In this document: positions 1 to 8,027 of the stretch, piece after piece | Layout: the number at the start of each line of letters is the position of its first letter | How positions within the stretch are numbered: the first letter of the stretch is position 1 | Assembly: GCF_004328625.1 (NCBI RefSeq) | Contig: NZ_CP032229.1 | Location: 1,116,001 to 1,180,000 of the forward strand | DNA from: Streptomyces seoulensis | Lineage (GTDB): Bacteria > Actinomycetota > Actinomycetes > Streptomycetales > Streptomycetaceae | Length of the DNA stretch: 64,000 nucleotides | Reading direction: 5' to 3' | Translations under genes and position numbers: made by a program | The notes under the pieces: generated by a model | Seen by the model: the letters and a program-made list of their open reading frames with translations, nothing else | Databases searched by the model: none | What the model was told of the DNA's origin: nothing

Positions 1-1
1 C

Positions 2-496
2 ACCCCGGGCCACGGCGGCGCCGCCGGCACCCGCGCGCTCAACACCGTTCTGAAGGAGCGGCTCAACCCCGGTCCCGGCCGCTTCGGCGGCTTCGACCCC
101 GGCGACCGGATCGTGCACTCCCCCGCGCCGGGCCGTACGGTGCCGGGCCGCGTGGTCCGCGCGGACGCGGAGGGGCTGCACCTGGAGTGCGCGGGCGCGC
201 CCGTGGTCGTCCCCAGGGAGCTGGTGGAGAGCCGGGTCCGGCACGGCTGGGCACTGACCGCGCACCAGGCGGTCGGCGGCCGCTGGCCCGCGGCCGTGGT
301 GGTCCTGCCCGGTGACGCGGCGGACGTGCTGACCAGGCCGTGGGTGTACACCGCGTTCGGCCGGGCGGAACGGCACCTGTCCGTGGTGCACGGCGTGGAG
401 CAGGCGCTGCCGAAGGCGGTCGCGGAGAGCGTGGCCAAGCCGCGTACGACCCGGCTGCGGACGCTGCTGCGGGTGCAGCTCCCTCCGGTGGGCTGA
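2..496 (+). CDS. C-terminal end of a RecD2-like helicase (AAA ATPase), partial
   Basis: Only the last 164 residues lie in the window; the frame is open from base 2 to the TGA at 494-496. The tail contains TAHQAVGGRWPAAVVVLP followed by a YTAFGRAERHLSVV stretch. This matches the helicase motifs V and VI that close RecD-type superfamily 1B helicases (usual form T-x-H-K-x-Q-G ... Y-T-A-x-T-R-A). Such proteins unwind DNA in repair or recombination; the N-terminal Walker motifs are outside the window. Here the usual K-S-Q-G is Q-A-V-G and the usual T before the motif VI arginine is G. That is a relaxed version, known in actinobacterial helix-hairpin-helix RecD-like proteins. Confidence 0.7.
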   Translation, partial: TPGHGGAAGTRALNTVLKERLNPGPGRFGGFDPGDRIVHSPAPGRTVPGRVVRADAEGLHLECAGAPVVVPRELVESRVRHGWALTAHQAVGGRWPAAVVVLPGDAADVLTRPWVYTAFGRAERHLSVVHGVEQALPKAVAESVAKPRTTRLRTLLRVQLPPVG

Positions 497-554
497 GCCG
501 GGGACACGGCGATGCCCGTACCGGATCGGTCCGGTACGGGCGTCGCCGCGGGGT

Positions 555-1244
555 TCACCGGTCGCGGTCGAGCGGCTCCAGGTCGTCGTCGGCCAGCTCG
601 TCCAGGACGGTGCCCGGCGTGTCGTCGTCGCTGTCGTCCCGGTCGAAGACCGCGCTGACGTCGAAGCGGCAGATCACATGCTGCGGGTCGGCCTCCTCGA
701 ACGGGGCCTCCAGCCATTCGCCGGGCTCGGCCGCCTCCTCCGCCGCGCTGACCCAGAGCGTGGAGTCGCCCTCAGCGAGACCGAACTCGCGGTGCCGGGA
801 GGCGATCTCGTCCGGCTCGAACTCGCCGAACAGGATGCCCAGCGCGCCGGGGACCGTGTTCGCGGTGTCGTCCTCGGTGAGGGCGTCCTCGAACTCGGCG
901 GCCTCCACCCGCTGGGCCTGGGCCAGCAGCCGCTGGGGCTCGGCCACCGTGTAGTCGCGGCGGATCAGGACGCTGACGGCGTGGGGCTCCTCGGGGCCCG
1001 TGTACGGCGGCAGCGAGTCGTCGGCTCCGGGGATCTCGAAGGGGGTGACCTCGTCGTAGCGGTCGTAGAGCAGCTCGTCGTACACCTCGCCGGCCGCCGC
1101 AAGCTGATTGAACGCCTCGTGGACGGCCGGGTCGTCGTCACCCGTCCTGCGTTCGACGGCCGCCAGGTGGCGGTCGAGCGCGGTCTTGACCGCCTCGGCG
1201 GCGGCGCGTACCTCGGCAGCGGTGGGCTGCGCAGCATCAGACAT
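555..1244 (-). CDS. conserved acidic protein of unknown function
   Basis: A 229-residue soluble protein, very acidic at the C-terminus (DRDDSDDDTPG, then DELADDDLEPLDRDR). No signal peptide or membrane segment is visible. The ATG at 1244 is preferred over an in-frame start at 1283, because it leaves 47 bp to the divergent DUF5703 gene for promoters and because MSDAAQPTAAE is a typical actinomycete N-terminus. The first 60 residues are Ala/Glu-rich and probably helical. I do not recognise a family that gives a function; the codon usage is ordinary for the neighbourhood, so I treat it as a real gene. Confidence 0.7.
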   Translation of the reverse strand: MSDAAQPTAAEVRAAAEAVKTALDRHLAAVERRTGDDDPAVHEAFNQLAAAGEVYDELLYDRYDEVTPFEIPGADDSLPPYTGPEEPHAVSVLIRRDYTVAEPQRLLAQAQRVEAAEFEDALTEDDTANTVPGALGILFGEFEPDEIASRHREFGLAEGDSTLWVSAAEEAAEPGEWLEAPFEEADPQHVICRFDVSAVFDRDDSDDDTPGTVLDELADDDLEPLDRDR

Positions 1245-1291
1245 AGTGCAGACGCTATCCGTACCGGGCACCAGCCCGCACAATAGATGCG

Positions 1292-1480
1292 ATGCCGGAA
1301 TACGAATTCATCGACGTGTACGTCCCCCGCGGGGTGTCCCGCAACGAGGCGACGCGTCTCCTCACGGACCATGCCGAGTACGGACACTGGGAGTTGGACC
1401 GACTGAGCCTCATGCGCGACGGCAGCCGCAGGGTGCGGCTGCGCCGGCGGATCATCCGCCAGGTGCGGGCCACGTGGTGA
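1292..1480 (+). CDS. DUF5703 family small protein
   Basis: A 62-residue basic protein starting MPEYEFIDVYVPRGVSR, with a C-terminal run of arginines (RRVRLRRRIIRQVR). The N-terminal YEFIDVYVPRGVSR signature is that of DUF5703, a short actinobacterial family of unknown function. It is divergent from the acidic-protein gene and is followed directly by a strong hairpin terminator at 1496-1536, so it is probably monocistronic. Confidence 0.8.
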   Translation: MPEYEFIDVYVPRGVSRNEATRLLTDHAEYGHWELDRLSLMRDGSRRVRLRRRIIRQVRATW

Positions 1481-1495
1481 GAGGGAGAACCTGAC

Positions 1496-1536
1496 CGGAG
1501 CGGGCCCCGCCGTCTTCTCGGCAGGGGCCCGCTCCG
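1496..1536 (+). terminator. strong intrinsic-type terminator hairpin
   Basis: A perfect 13-bp stem: CGGAGCGGGCCCC at 1496-1508 pairs with GGGGCCCGCTCCG at 1524-1536. GCCG/CGGC inside the loop (1509-1512 and 1519-1522) adds four pairs across a one-base bulge. It lies between the 3' ends of DUF5703 and the convergent long chaplin gene and probably serves both. Confidence 0.8.
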
Positions 1537-1558
1537 TCTTCCGGGTGGTCCGGTCGGA

Positions 1559-2554
1559 TCAGGCCGCGTTCCGCGCCTTGCGGTACAGGACCGCACCCGC
1601 GAGGACCGCGCCCGCGCCGGCCGACAGCGCGAGGCCGAGGGGCAGGTTGTCACCGGTGTGCGCGAGCTGACCGCCTGCGGCGTGGCTGTAGCCGACCTGC
1701 GAGGTCCCCTGCGGGGTGCTTCCGCCGCCGGTGGAGGGGGTCGCGGGGGTGCTCGGCCGGCCCGGTGTGCTGGGGGTGCCGGGGGTACTGGGCTGACCCG
1801 GGTTGCCCGGAGTGCCGGGGTTTCCGGGTGTACCGGGGTTTCCGGGTGTACCGGGGTTGCCGGGCTGACCCGGGTTACCGGGAGTGCCAGGGTTGCCAGG
1901 CTGTCCAGGGGTGCCGGGGTTACCGGGGTGCCCAGGTGTGCCGGGGGTACCGGGCCGACCAGGAGTGCCGGGATTCCCAGGCTGGCCCGGATGGGCCGGC
2001 TGGCCCGGGTGGTGTCCATGGTGGTCGGGCGGGCAGTCGCCGGGGTGGCCCGGCGTACCGGGCCGGCCGGGGTGGGCCGGATGTCCCGGTGTTCCCGGGT
2101 TGCCGGGTCGGCCCGGCGTGCGCGGCGGAGTCCCGTGCTCCTCGTTCCCGCACCGGTTGCCCCCGGCCGGGTTCCCCACGCCGATCACGTCGACGCTGTT
2201 CCCGCACAGGTTGACCGGTACGTCCACCGGTGCCTGGACGGTGTTCCCGGAGCCGACGCCCGGGGAGTCGCCGCTGTGCGCGCCCGCGTGCGCGCCCCCC
2301 GACGCACCACGCGCCCCGTTGGCGCAGGCGTTGCCGACGGCCGGGTTGAGCAGTCCCACCACGTCGACGGTGTTTCCGCAGGCGTTCACCGGTACGTGCA
2401 CCGGGACCTGCACGGTGTTGCCGGACAGTACGCCGGGCGAGCGGGCTGCGGAGCCGGCCGCGCCCGCGTCGGCGTGTGCGTATCCACTGGCCGCCGCGAT
2501 CACTCCGGTCGCGGCCGCCATCGTCATCAGGCCCTTACGGGTGCCCTGTCGCAT
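1559..2554 (-). CDS. chpC: long chaplin, ChpA/B/C type, with collagen-like linker and sortase signal
   Basis: 331 residues: signal peptide (about 1-29), two chaplin domains (about 39-79 and 98-137), a Pro/Gly-rich linker (about 142-280), the sortase motif LAHTG at 297-301, a hydrophobic helix and a basic tail RKARNAA. Each chaplin domain has the paired cysteines and the SGNTVQ-PV-VPVN-CGN pattern. Chaplins assemble into the amyloid rodlet layer of aerial hyphae; long ones are anchored to peptidoglycan by class E sortases that cut LAxTG. The symbol follows the adjacency to a ChpH-like gene, as remembered for S. coelicolor. Unusual here is a run of 22 uninterrupted Gly-X-Pro triplets (residues 190-255). 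The start is supported by a GGGGGGAT Shine-Dalgarno upstream of ATG 2554. Confidence 0.9.
   Translation of the reverse strand: MRQGTRKGLMTMAAATGVIAAASGYAHADAGAAGSAARSPGVLSGNTVQVPVHVPVNACGNTVDVVGLLNPAVGNACANGARGASGGAHAGAHSGDSPGVGSGNTVQAPVDVPVNLCGNSVDVIGVGNPAGGNRCGNEEHGTPPRTPGRPGNPGTPGHPAHPGRPGTPGHPGDCPPDHHGHHPGQPAHPGQPGNPGTPGRPGTPGTPGHPGNPGTPGQPGNPGTPGNPGQPGNPGTPGNPGTPGNPGTPGNPGQPSTPGTPSTPGRPSTPATPSTGGGSTPQGTSQVGYSHAAGGQLAHTGDNLPLGLALSAGAGAVLAGAVLYRKARNAA
1790..1987 (-). repeat. collagen-like Gly-X-Pro coding repeat inside the long chaplin
   Basis: These 198 bp encode 22 consecutive G-X-P triplets with X being only N, T, Q, H or R. At DNA level it is an imperfect 9-18 bp tandem repeat (variants of GGGTTGCCGGGAGTGCCG on the plus strand). 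Such arrays are prone to expansion and contraction. Confidence 0.85.
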
Positions 2555-2675
2555 GTTCTGATCCCCCCTGGGATGTCCCTGCTACGGCTGGGTGCGGAAC
2601 CGGTCGGCCCCGGAGCGCGGGGATCGCGCTTCCGGGGCCGACGGTTCGCTGAAGAAGCCTTGTGAACGGCTGACG

Positions 2676-2909
2676 TCAGTCGTTGACGCAGGTGTTGCCG
2701 AAGGCGGGGTTCAGGAGCCCGATCACGTTGACCGTGTTGCCGCAGACGTTCACCGGAACGTGCACCGGCACCTGGACGACGTTGCCGGACAGGACGCCCG
2801 GCGAACCCACGGCGGCACCGCTGGCACCGGCGTCGGCGGCGGCCATGCCCGCGCCCGCGAGAACCAGTCCACCGGTGGCGACCGCGGCAGCGACGACCTT
2901 CTTGATCAT
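2676..2909 (-). CDS. chpH: short chaplin, ChpH-like
   Basis: 77 residues: signal peptide MIKKVVAAAVATGG...MAAADA followed by one chaplin domain ([19 protein letters not shown], then CGNTVNVIGLLNP, AFGNTCVND) with two cysteines. Short chaplins are secreted and polymerise at the air-water interface, lowering surface tension so that aerial hyphae can emerge. The ATG at 2909 is chosen over one 30 bp upstream because AGGAGGAAT sits just before it and the signal peptide begins there. The order short chaplin then long chaplin on one strand, 121 bp apart, with separate ribosome binding sites, matches the chpH/chpC arrangement recalled from S. coelicolor. Confidence 0.92.
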   Translation of the reverse strand: MIKKVVAAAVATGGLVLAGAGMAAADAGASGAAVGSPGVLSGNVVQVPVHVPVNVCGNTVNVIGLLNPAFGNTCVND

Positions 2910-3056
2910 TATTCCTCCTAGTTGGAAACGCGGCCCCAAGGTGCGGGGTCACATCACGAGTAACGAGGGGGAAGTAATCGGGCTACGAGCTTATCGTCGC
3001 ATTCACTCTTCTCAGTCGATCTCGTACGCCTGCCTGATTACCCGTGAGGGGGCGTG

Positions 3057-4382
3057 TCAGGAGGCGTCGATGAACCGGTCGAGCACCCGCACGCCGAACT
3101 GGAGCCCGTCCACCGGGACCCGCTCGTCCACGCCGTGGAACATCCCGGCGAAGTCCAGCTCCGGCGGCAGCTTGAGCGGCGCGAAGCCGAAGCCTCGGAT
3201 ACCGAGGTCGTCGAACGACTTGGCGTCCGTACCGCCGGAGAGCATGTACGGCACCGCACGCGCGATCGGGTCCTCGGCCAGCAGTGCGGACTGCATGGCC
3301 TCCACGAGGGCACCGTCGAAGCTGGTCTCGACGGCCTTGTCCGCGTGGACGTCCGAGCGGCGCACGTTCGGGCCCAGCAACCGGTCGAGGTCGGTGAGGA
3401 ACTCCTCCTCGTGGCCCGGCAGGAAGCGGCCGTCGATGTGCGCGGTGGCCTCGCCCGGGATGACGTTGACCTTGTAACCGGCGTTCAGCTGCGTCGGGTT
3501 GGCGGTGTTGCTGAGGGTGGCGCCGATGAGCTTGGCGATCCCGCCGAGCTTGGCGAGGGTCGACTCCATGTCCTCGGGGTCGAGTTCGGTGCCGAGCGCG
3601 TCGCCGAGTTCGTCCAGGAAGGCGCGGGTGGTCTTGGTGACCCGTACCGGGAACTTGTGGCGGCCGACGCGGGCGACCGCCTCGGACAGCTCGGTGATGG
3701 CGTTGTCGCGGTGGATCATCGAGCCGTGCCCGGCGGTGCCGGCCACGGTCAGCTTCATCCAGTGCATGCCCTTCTCGGCCGTCTGGATCAGATAGAGCCG
3801 GCGCTGGTCGTTGACCGTGAAGGAGAAGCCGCCGACCTCGCTGATCGCCTCGGTGACGCCCTCGAAGAGTCCGGGGTGGTTGTCGACGAGGTACCGGGCG
3901 CCGTAGGTGCCGCCGGCCTCCTCGTCGGCGAGGAAGGCGACGACGATGTCGCGCGGGGGCTTGCGCCCGCTGCGCAGCCGGTCGCGGACGACCGCGAGGG
4001 TCATCGCGTCCATGTCCTTCATGTCGACGGCCCCGCGCCCCCACACGCACCCGTCGGCGACCTCGCCGGAGAAGGGGTCGTGGGTCCAGTCGGCCGCGTT
4101 GGCCGGTACGACGTCCAGGTGGCCGTGGATCAGCAGGGCCGGCCGGGACGGGTCCTCGCCCTCGATACGGGCGACGGTGGACGCGCGCCCCGGATGCGAC
4201 TCGAAGATCTCCGGCTCCAGGCCGACCTCGGCGAGCTTCCCGGCGACGTACTCGGCGGCGGCGCGCTCGCCGGGTCCCGAGTGGTCGCCGTAGTTGCTGG
4301 TGTCGAACCGGATCAGCTCGCGGCAGAGGTCCACGACCTCGTCCTCACTGGTGACGCCCTTGGCCGTGTCCGTCTCGCTCAC
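3057..4382 (-). CDS. M20/M28 family metallopeptidase (dipeptidase/deacylase type)
   Basis: 441 residues in the ArgE/DapE/CPG2 M20 family. The metal site is visible: LLIHGHLDVVP (zinc His and Asp), the bridging Asp in WGRGAVDMKD, and the catalytic/metal Glu pair in LADEEAGG. A dimerisation lid domain follows (AGHGSMIHRDNAIT). It is expected to be a cytoplasmic di-zinc hydrolase of peptides or N-acyl amino acids; the substrate cannot be read from sequence. A GTG at 4382 with GGGAGGAA seven bases upstream is the better start. A further GTG at 4403 would add seven residues and place that ribosome site inside the gene. Confidence 0.88.
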   Translation of the reverse strand: MSETDTAKGVTSEDEVVDLCRELIRFDTSNYGDHSGPGERAAAEYVAGKLAEVGLEPEIFESHPGRASTVARIEGEDPSRPALLIHGHLDVVPANAADWTHDPFSGEVADGCVWGRGAVDMKDMDAMTLAVVRDRLRSGRKPPRDIVVAFLADEEAGGTYGARYLVDNHPGLFEGVTEAISEVGGFSFTVNDQRRLYLIQTAEKGMHWMKLTVAGTAGHGSMIHRDNAITELSEAVARVGRHKFPVRVTKTTRAFLDELGDALGTELDPEDMESTLAKLGGIAKLIGATLSNTANPTQLNAGYKVNVIPGEATAHIDGRFLPGHEEEFLTDLDRLLGPNVRRSDVHADKAVETSFDGALVEAMQSALLAEDPIARAVPYMLSGGTDAKSFDDLGIRGFGFAPLKLPPELDFAGMFHGVDERVPVDGLQFGVRVLDRFIDAS

Positions 4383-4521
4383 GCTGCTTCCTCCCGCTGT
4401 CACTGCTGGTGGGTCACCCCCATCCTCCCCCTCCCGGCCCCGTTCCCGTCCACCCCGCCACAGGGCGTTCGCACGGCGGGGGCCCGGTCAGGGGGGTGAT
4501 CGGACACCCTCGAAAGCCTGG

Positions 4522-4527
4522 TAATGT
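4522..4527 (+). promoter_or_regulatory. likely -10 element of the tRNA-Leu promoter
   Basis: TAATGT 44 bp upstream of the mature tRNA, in a CTGGTAATGTTTC context typical of Streptomyces stable-RNA promoters. A -35 is less clear (TGATCG 18 bp upstream). Confidence 0.4.
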
Positions 4528-4570
4528 TTCCTTCGTCGCCGCGGGGAACACCCCGCACGACAGACACCTT

Positions 4571-4658
4571 GTCCGGGTGGCGGAATGGCAGACGCGCTAG
4601 CTTGAGGTGCTAGTGCCCTTTATCGGGCGTGGGGGTTCAAGTCCCCCCTCGGACACCA
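4571..4658 (+). tRNA. tRNA-Leu(GAG)
   Basis: Class II tRNA with a 7-bp acceptor (GTCCGGG with CTCGGAC, one G-U). The anticodon stem CTAGC/GCTAG encloses loop TTGAGGT, giving anticodon GAG (reads CUC and, by wobble, CUU). A long variable arm (GCCC...GGGC) and the T arm GGGGG-TTCAAGT-CCCCC follow. The CCA end appears to be encoded (4656-4658). Confidence 0.95.
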
Positions 4659-4660
4659 CT

Positions 4661-4698
4661 GAAGGACCCTTGCGGACGCAGGGGTCCTTCTGCTTTTC
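4661..4698 (+). terminator. terminator after tRNA-Leu
   Basis: GAAGGACCC (4661-4669) pairs perfectly with GGGTCCTTC (4682-4690), followed by the T-rich CTGCTTTTCC. Confidence 0.75.
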
Positions 4699-4728
4699 CC
4701 GCCTTTTCGGGGTCCGGTCGCGGTCCGG

Positions 4729-4734
4729 CACAAT
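4729..4734 (+). promoter_or_regulatory. -10 element of a probable leaderless promoter (YchJ gene)
   Basis: CACAAT ends seven bases before the ATG at 4742, the spacing expected if transcription starts at the start codon. No Shine-Dalgarno is seen. Confidence 0.35.
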
Positions 4735-4741
4735 GGCGCGC

Positions 4742-5152
4742 ATGGCTCGTCGCACCTCTCGTACGCCTTCCCGTACCGCCGTTCCCGCCACCTGCCCGTG
4801 CGGGCTGTCGGCGGACTATGCCGACTGTTGCGGGCGGTTCCATTCGGGAAGTGCTGCCGCGCCGAGCGCCGAGGCGCTCATGCGGTCGCGGTACAGCGCG
4901 TTCGTCGTGGGGGACGTGGCGTATCTGGTGCGGACCTGGCATCCGCGGACGCGGCCCGAGGGGCTCGACCTCGATCCGGGTATGCGGTGGACGGGGCTGG
5001 AGATCCTGGAGACCGAGGGCGGGTCGGCCTTCCACTCCACCGGGACCGTGACGTTCCGGGCGTCGTACCGGGGCGGTTCGCTGCACGAGCGGAGCCGGTT
5101 CGAACGGGTGGACGGGGCGTGGGTGTACGTCGACGGGGAGTTCCTCGACTGA
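4742..5152 (+). CDS. YchJ/UPF0225 family protein with SEC-C-like zinc motif
   Basis: 136 residues. The N-terminus has the SEC-C-like cysteine cluster CPCGLSADYADCCGRFH, which in YchJ and SecA C-termini binds zinc. It is followed by an NTF2-like domain (SAEALMRSRYSAFVVGDVAYLVRTWHP ... FRASYRG). The family is widespread, but its biochemical role is not established. The ATG at 4742 fits a leaderless start; an ATG at 4733 would add three residues. It sits alone between the tRNA terminator and a convergent regulator gene. Confidence 0.85.
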   Translation: MARRTSRTPSRTAVPATCPCGLSADYADCCGRFHSGSAAAPSAEALMRSRYSAFVVGDVAYLVRTWHPRTRPEGLDLDPGMRWTGLEILETEGGSAFHSTGTVTFRASYRGGSLHERSRFERVDGAWVYVDGEFLD

Positions 5153-5160
5153 CCTCCGCC

Positions 5161-5862
5161 TCACGGCACCAGGATGTCGAGTTCCTGGAGCGCGCCCACC
5201 GTGATCTCCCGGGTCAGTTCCTCCGCGCGGACGCTGTCGCCGGCGCGGACTGCCTCGGCGACCCGGACGTGCAGGGTGACGGCCGGCGGGTCGGGGTCGG
5301 CGAACATCACGTCGTGATGGGTGCGGCCCGCGAGGACCTCGGCGACCACGTCCCCGAGCCGGGCGAACATCTCGTTGCCGGACGCCGTGAGGATGATCCG
5401 GTGGAAGGCGATGTCGTGGATCAGGTACTGGTCCAGCTTGTGGCCGCGTGAGTTGGCGACCATCCCGAGGGCGCACTCGGTGAGTTCGGCGCACTGCTCG
5501 GCGGTGGCGTTGCGGGCGGTGAGGCCGGCCGCGACGGGCTCGATCGCGGAGCGCAGCACGGTGAGCGAGCGCAGCTGGTGCGGGCGGTCGGCGCCCGCCA
5601 GGCGCCAGCGGATGACCTGCGGGTCGTAGACGTTCCACTCGTGCTTGGGGCGGACCGTGACGCCGACGCGGCGGCGGGAGGCGACCAGGTGCATGGACTC
5701 CAGGACGCGGACGGCCTCGCGCATCACGGAGCGGGAGACGTCGAACCGCTGGGCGAGTTCGTCGGTGCGCAGCACGCTGCCCGGCGGGTACTCCCCCGCC
5801 GTGATCGCGGGGCCGAGGGTGTCCAGTACGCGGCCGTGCAGCCCCCGGCCCGGTGTGCTCAT
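5161..5862 (-). CDS. gntR: FadR-subfamily GntR regulator, probable gluconate repressor
   Basis: 233 residues. An N-terminal winged helix (ELAQRFDVSRSVMREAVRVLES) joins a helical FCD ligand-binding domain with conserved Asp/His metal ligands (HDIAFHRIIL, later LHVRVAEAV). It is divergent from the gluconokinase-permease-dehydrogenase genes, the standard layout for their regulator. The likely effector is gluconate or a phosphorylated derivative. A perfect palindrome at 5897-5907 in the divergent promoter region is a good candidate operator and would also allow self-control. The family assignment is firm; the gluconate role is inferred from position. Confidence 0.85.
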   Translation of the reverse strand: MSTPGRGLHGRVLDTLGPAITAGEYPPGSVLRTDELAQRFDVSRSVMREAVRVLESMHLVASRRRVGVTVRPKHEWNVYDPQVIRWRLAGADRPHQLRSLTVLRSAIEPVAAGLTARNATAEQCAELTECALGMVANSRGHKLDQYLIHDIAFHRIILTASGNEMFARLGDVVAEVLAGRTHHDVMFADPDPPAVTLHVRVAEAVRAGDSVRAEELTREITVGALQELDILVP

Positions 5863-5896
5863 GCACTCAGCGTACGGCCTGGATCACAGCCATAAA

Positions 5897-5907
5897 AAGT
5901 CAGACTT
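5897..5907. promoter_or_regulatory. candidate GntR (FadR-type) operator
   Basis: AAGTCAGACTT is a perfect 11-bp palindrome of the GTC-N-GAC type bound by many FadR-subfamily GntR proteins. It lies 34 bp upstream of gntR and 97 bp before gntK, beside the AT-rich CTTATATG and CATAAAAAG segments that look like back-to-back -10 regions. Confidence 0.5.
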
Positions 5908-5952
5908 ATATGTCACAGCCACTTGAATTTGTCGTACCTAATGGGTTTCAGT

Positions 5953-5981
5953 ACATCGACGCCGGAGTACGGCGTCGATGT
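5953..5981 (+). promoter_or_regulatory. perfect hairpin in the gntK leader
   Basis: ACATCGACGCC (5953-5963) pairs perfectly with GGCGTCGATGT (5971-5981) around a 7-nt loop, ending 22 bases before the gntK ATG. It could be a second operator or an mRNA structure controlling translation. Confidence 0.45.
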
Positions 5982-6003
5982 CGAAGAAGACAGCGAGGCA
6001 GTC

Positions 6004-6522
6004 ATGCGCACCCCCCAGGTCGTCGTCGTGATGGGCGTCGCCGGGACGGGCAAGACCACGATCGGTCCTTTGCTCGCCGCCCGGCTGGGCGTCCCGTACG
6101 CCGAGGGCGACGACTTCCACCCGCAGGCCAACATCGACAAGATGACGGCGGGCACCCCCCTGGAAGACGCCGACCGGTGGCCGTGGCTCGATGCCATCGG
6201 GCGCTGGGCGCACGGCCGGGCGGGGCTCGGCGGGGTGGTCAGCAGCTCGGCGCTGAAGCGGTCCTACCGCGACCGGCTGCGGGCCGAGGCCCCCGGTGCG
6301 GTGTTCGTGCACCTGACCGGCAGCCGTGAGCTGATCGAGAGCCGGATGTCCCAGCGCCAGGGCCACTTCATGCCGACCGCGCTGCTGGACTCGCAGTTCG
6401 CCACGCTCCAGCCGCTCCAGGCGGACGAGGCGGGTGTCGCCGTCGACGTCAGCGGGTCCCCCGAGGAGATCACCGAGCGGGCGGCCGAGGCTCTGGCCGC
6501 GTTCGCCGCCGCCTCCGCGTAG
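6004..6522 (+). CDS. gntK: gluconokinase
   Basis: 172 residues. It phosphorylates D-gluconate with ATP to 6-phosphogluconate, feeding the pentose phosphate pathway. The P-loop GVAGTGKTT (11-19), the substrate loop EGDDFHP and the GTPLEDADRWPWL motif are those of GntK-type shikimate-kinase-fold gluconokinases, and length is normal. GAGG eight bases before ATG 6004 supports this start. An in-frame ATG at 5923 would run through the leader hairpin and is unlikely. First gene of the gntK-gntP-SDR set. Confidence 0.95.
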   Translation: MRTPQVVVVMGVAGTGKTTIGPLLAARLGVPYAEGDDFHPQANIDKMTAGTPLEDADRWPWLDAIGRWAHGRAGLGGVVSSSALKRSYRDRLRAEAPGAVFVHLTGSRELIESRMSQRQGHFMPTALLDSQFATLQPLQADEAGVAVDVSGSPEEITERAAEALAAFAAASA

Positions 6523-6540
6523 CCCCACTCCGCAGTACCC

Positions 6541-6568
6541 GTACCGCGATACCGCGGTACCCCCTTTT
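6541..6568 (+). terminator. weak hairpin between gntK and gntP
   Basis: GTACCGCG (6541-6548) pairs with CGCGGTAC (6553-6560) around a 4-nt loop and is followed by CCCCCTTTTT. It may partly terminate or stabilise the upstream transcript. Confidence 0.45.
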
Positions 6569-6616
6569 TCTCCACCCCTCATGTCCCCCGAATCCCCGTA
6601 ACCGCAAGGGAATCCC

Positions 6617-8014
6617 GTGACCAGACTCAGCGTCGAGATGCTGGCAGCGGACACCGTCCAGCCGATCACCTCGGCCGGCCACGCCCAGTTGGGCATAGCC
6701 GTCCTGGCGGGCATCGCCGTCATCGTTTTTCTCATCACCAAGTTCAAGCTCCACGCCTTCCTGGCCCTGACCATCGGTTCGCTGGTGCTCGGAGCGGTGG
6801 CCGGTGCCCCGCTCGACAAGGCGATCGTGAGCTTCACGACCGGCCTGGGCAGCACGGTCGCCGGTGTCGGCGTGCTGATCGCGCTGGGCGCGATCCTCGG
6901 CAAGCTGCTCGCCGACTCCGGCGGCGCGGACCAGATCGTCGACACGATCCTCGCCAAGGCGGGCGGCCGTGCGATGCCGTGGGCCATGGTGCTCATCGCG
7001 TCCGTGATCGGTCTGCCGCTGTTCTTCGAGGTCGGCATCGTGCTGCTGATCCCGGTCGTCCTGATGGTCGCCCGGCGCGGCAACTACTCCCTGATGCGCA
7101 TCGGCATCCCGGCGCTCGCCGGTCTGTCCGTGATGCACGGCCTGATCCCGCCGCACCCCGGCCCGCTGGTCGCGATCGACGCGGTCAAGGCCAACCTGGG
7201 TGTCACGCTGGCGCTCGGCATCGTGGTCGCCATCCCGACCGTGATCATCGCCGGTCCGCTGTTCTCCAAGGTCGCCGCCCGCTGGGTGGACGTCCAGGCG
7301 CCGGAACGGATGATCCCGGAGCGCGCCTCGGAGAGCCTTGAGCGTCGTCCGGGCTTCGGCGCCACGCTGGGCACGGTGCTGCTGCCGGTGGTGCTGATGC
7401 TGGCGAAGGCCCTGGTGGACATCGTCATCGACGACCCCGCCGACATGACCCAGCGGGTCTTCGACGTGGTCGGCTCCCCGCTGATCGCACTGCTCGCCGC
7501 GGTGCTCGTCGGCTTCGTCACGCTGGGCCGCCCCGCCGGTTTCACCAAGGGCCGGCTCCAGCAGACCGTCGAGAAGGGCCTGATGCCGATCGCCGGCATC
7601 CTGCTGATCGTCGGCGCGGGCGGTGGCTTCAAGCAGACGCTGATCGACTGCGGTGTGGGCCAGATGATCCTGGAGATCTCCAAGGACTGGTCCATCCCGG
7701 CGCTGCTGCTGGCCTGGCTGATCGCGGTGGCGATCCGGCTCGCGACCGGCTCCGCCACGGTGGCGACGGTCTCGGCGGCCGGTCTGGTCGCGCCGCTCGC
7801 GGCCGACATGTCGACCACGCACACGGCCCTGCTGGTGCTGGCCATCGGCGCCGGTTCGCTCTTCTTCAGCCATGTCAACGACGCCGGCTTCTGGCTGGTG
7901 AAGGAGTACTTCGGCCTGAGCGTCGGCCAGACGGTGAAGACCTGGTCGGTGATGGAGACCATCATCTCGGTGGTCGCCGGCGGCCTGGTCCTCCTGCTGT
8001 CACTCGTGATCTAG
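6617..8014 (+). CDS. gntP: GntP-family gluconate:proton symporter
   Basis: 465 residues with about 12-14 hydrophobic segments across the whole length, the normal size for GntP. Family motifs visible include LGAILGKLLADSGGADQI, GLPLFFEVGIVLLIPV, GLIPPHPGPL and SHVNDAGFWLVKEYF. It imports gluconate across the cytoplasmic membrane. The GTG start at 6617 follows AAGGGA. It lies 94 bp after gntK, with a hairpin between, and 13 bp before the SDR, so the three are probably one operon under the divergent GntR. Confidence 0.95.
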   Translation: MTRLSVEMLAADTVQPITSAGHAQLGIAVLAGIAVIVFLITKFKLHAFLALTIGSLVLGAVAGAPLDKAIVSFTTGLGSTVAGVGVLIALGAILGKLLADSGGADQIVDTILAKAGGRAMPWAMVLIASVIGLPLFFEVGIVLLIPVVLMVARRGNYSLMRIGIPALAGLSVMHGLIPPHPGPLVAIDAVKANLGVTLALGIVVAIPTVIIAGPLFSKVAARWVDVQAPERMIPERASESLERRPGFGATLGTVLLPVVLMLAKALVDIVIDDPADMTQRVFDVVGSPLIALLAAVLVGFVTLGRPAGFTKGRLQQTVEKGLMPIAGILLIVGAGGGFKQTLIDCGVGQMILEISKDWSIPALLLAWLIAVAIRLATGSATVATVSAAGLVAPLAADMSTTHTALLVLAIGAGSLFFSHVNDAGFWLVKEYFGLSVGQTVKTWSVMETIISVVAGGLVLLLSLVI

Positions 8015-8027
8015 GAGCGGTACGGCG

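Noticed and set aside
1738..2124. minisatellite or CRISPR-like array
   Set aside because: Repeats are in-frame codons of the chaplin linker and have no unique spacers.
1884..2561. plus-strand collagen-like frame opposite the long chaplin
   Set aside because: The GC-rich repeat reads as Gly/Pro-rich in the antisense too; the minus strand has the signal peptide, chaplin domains and sortase signal.
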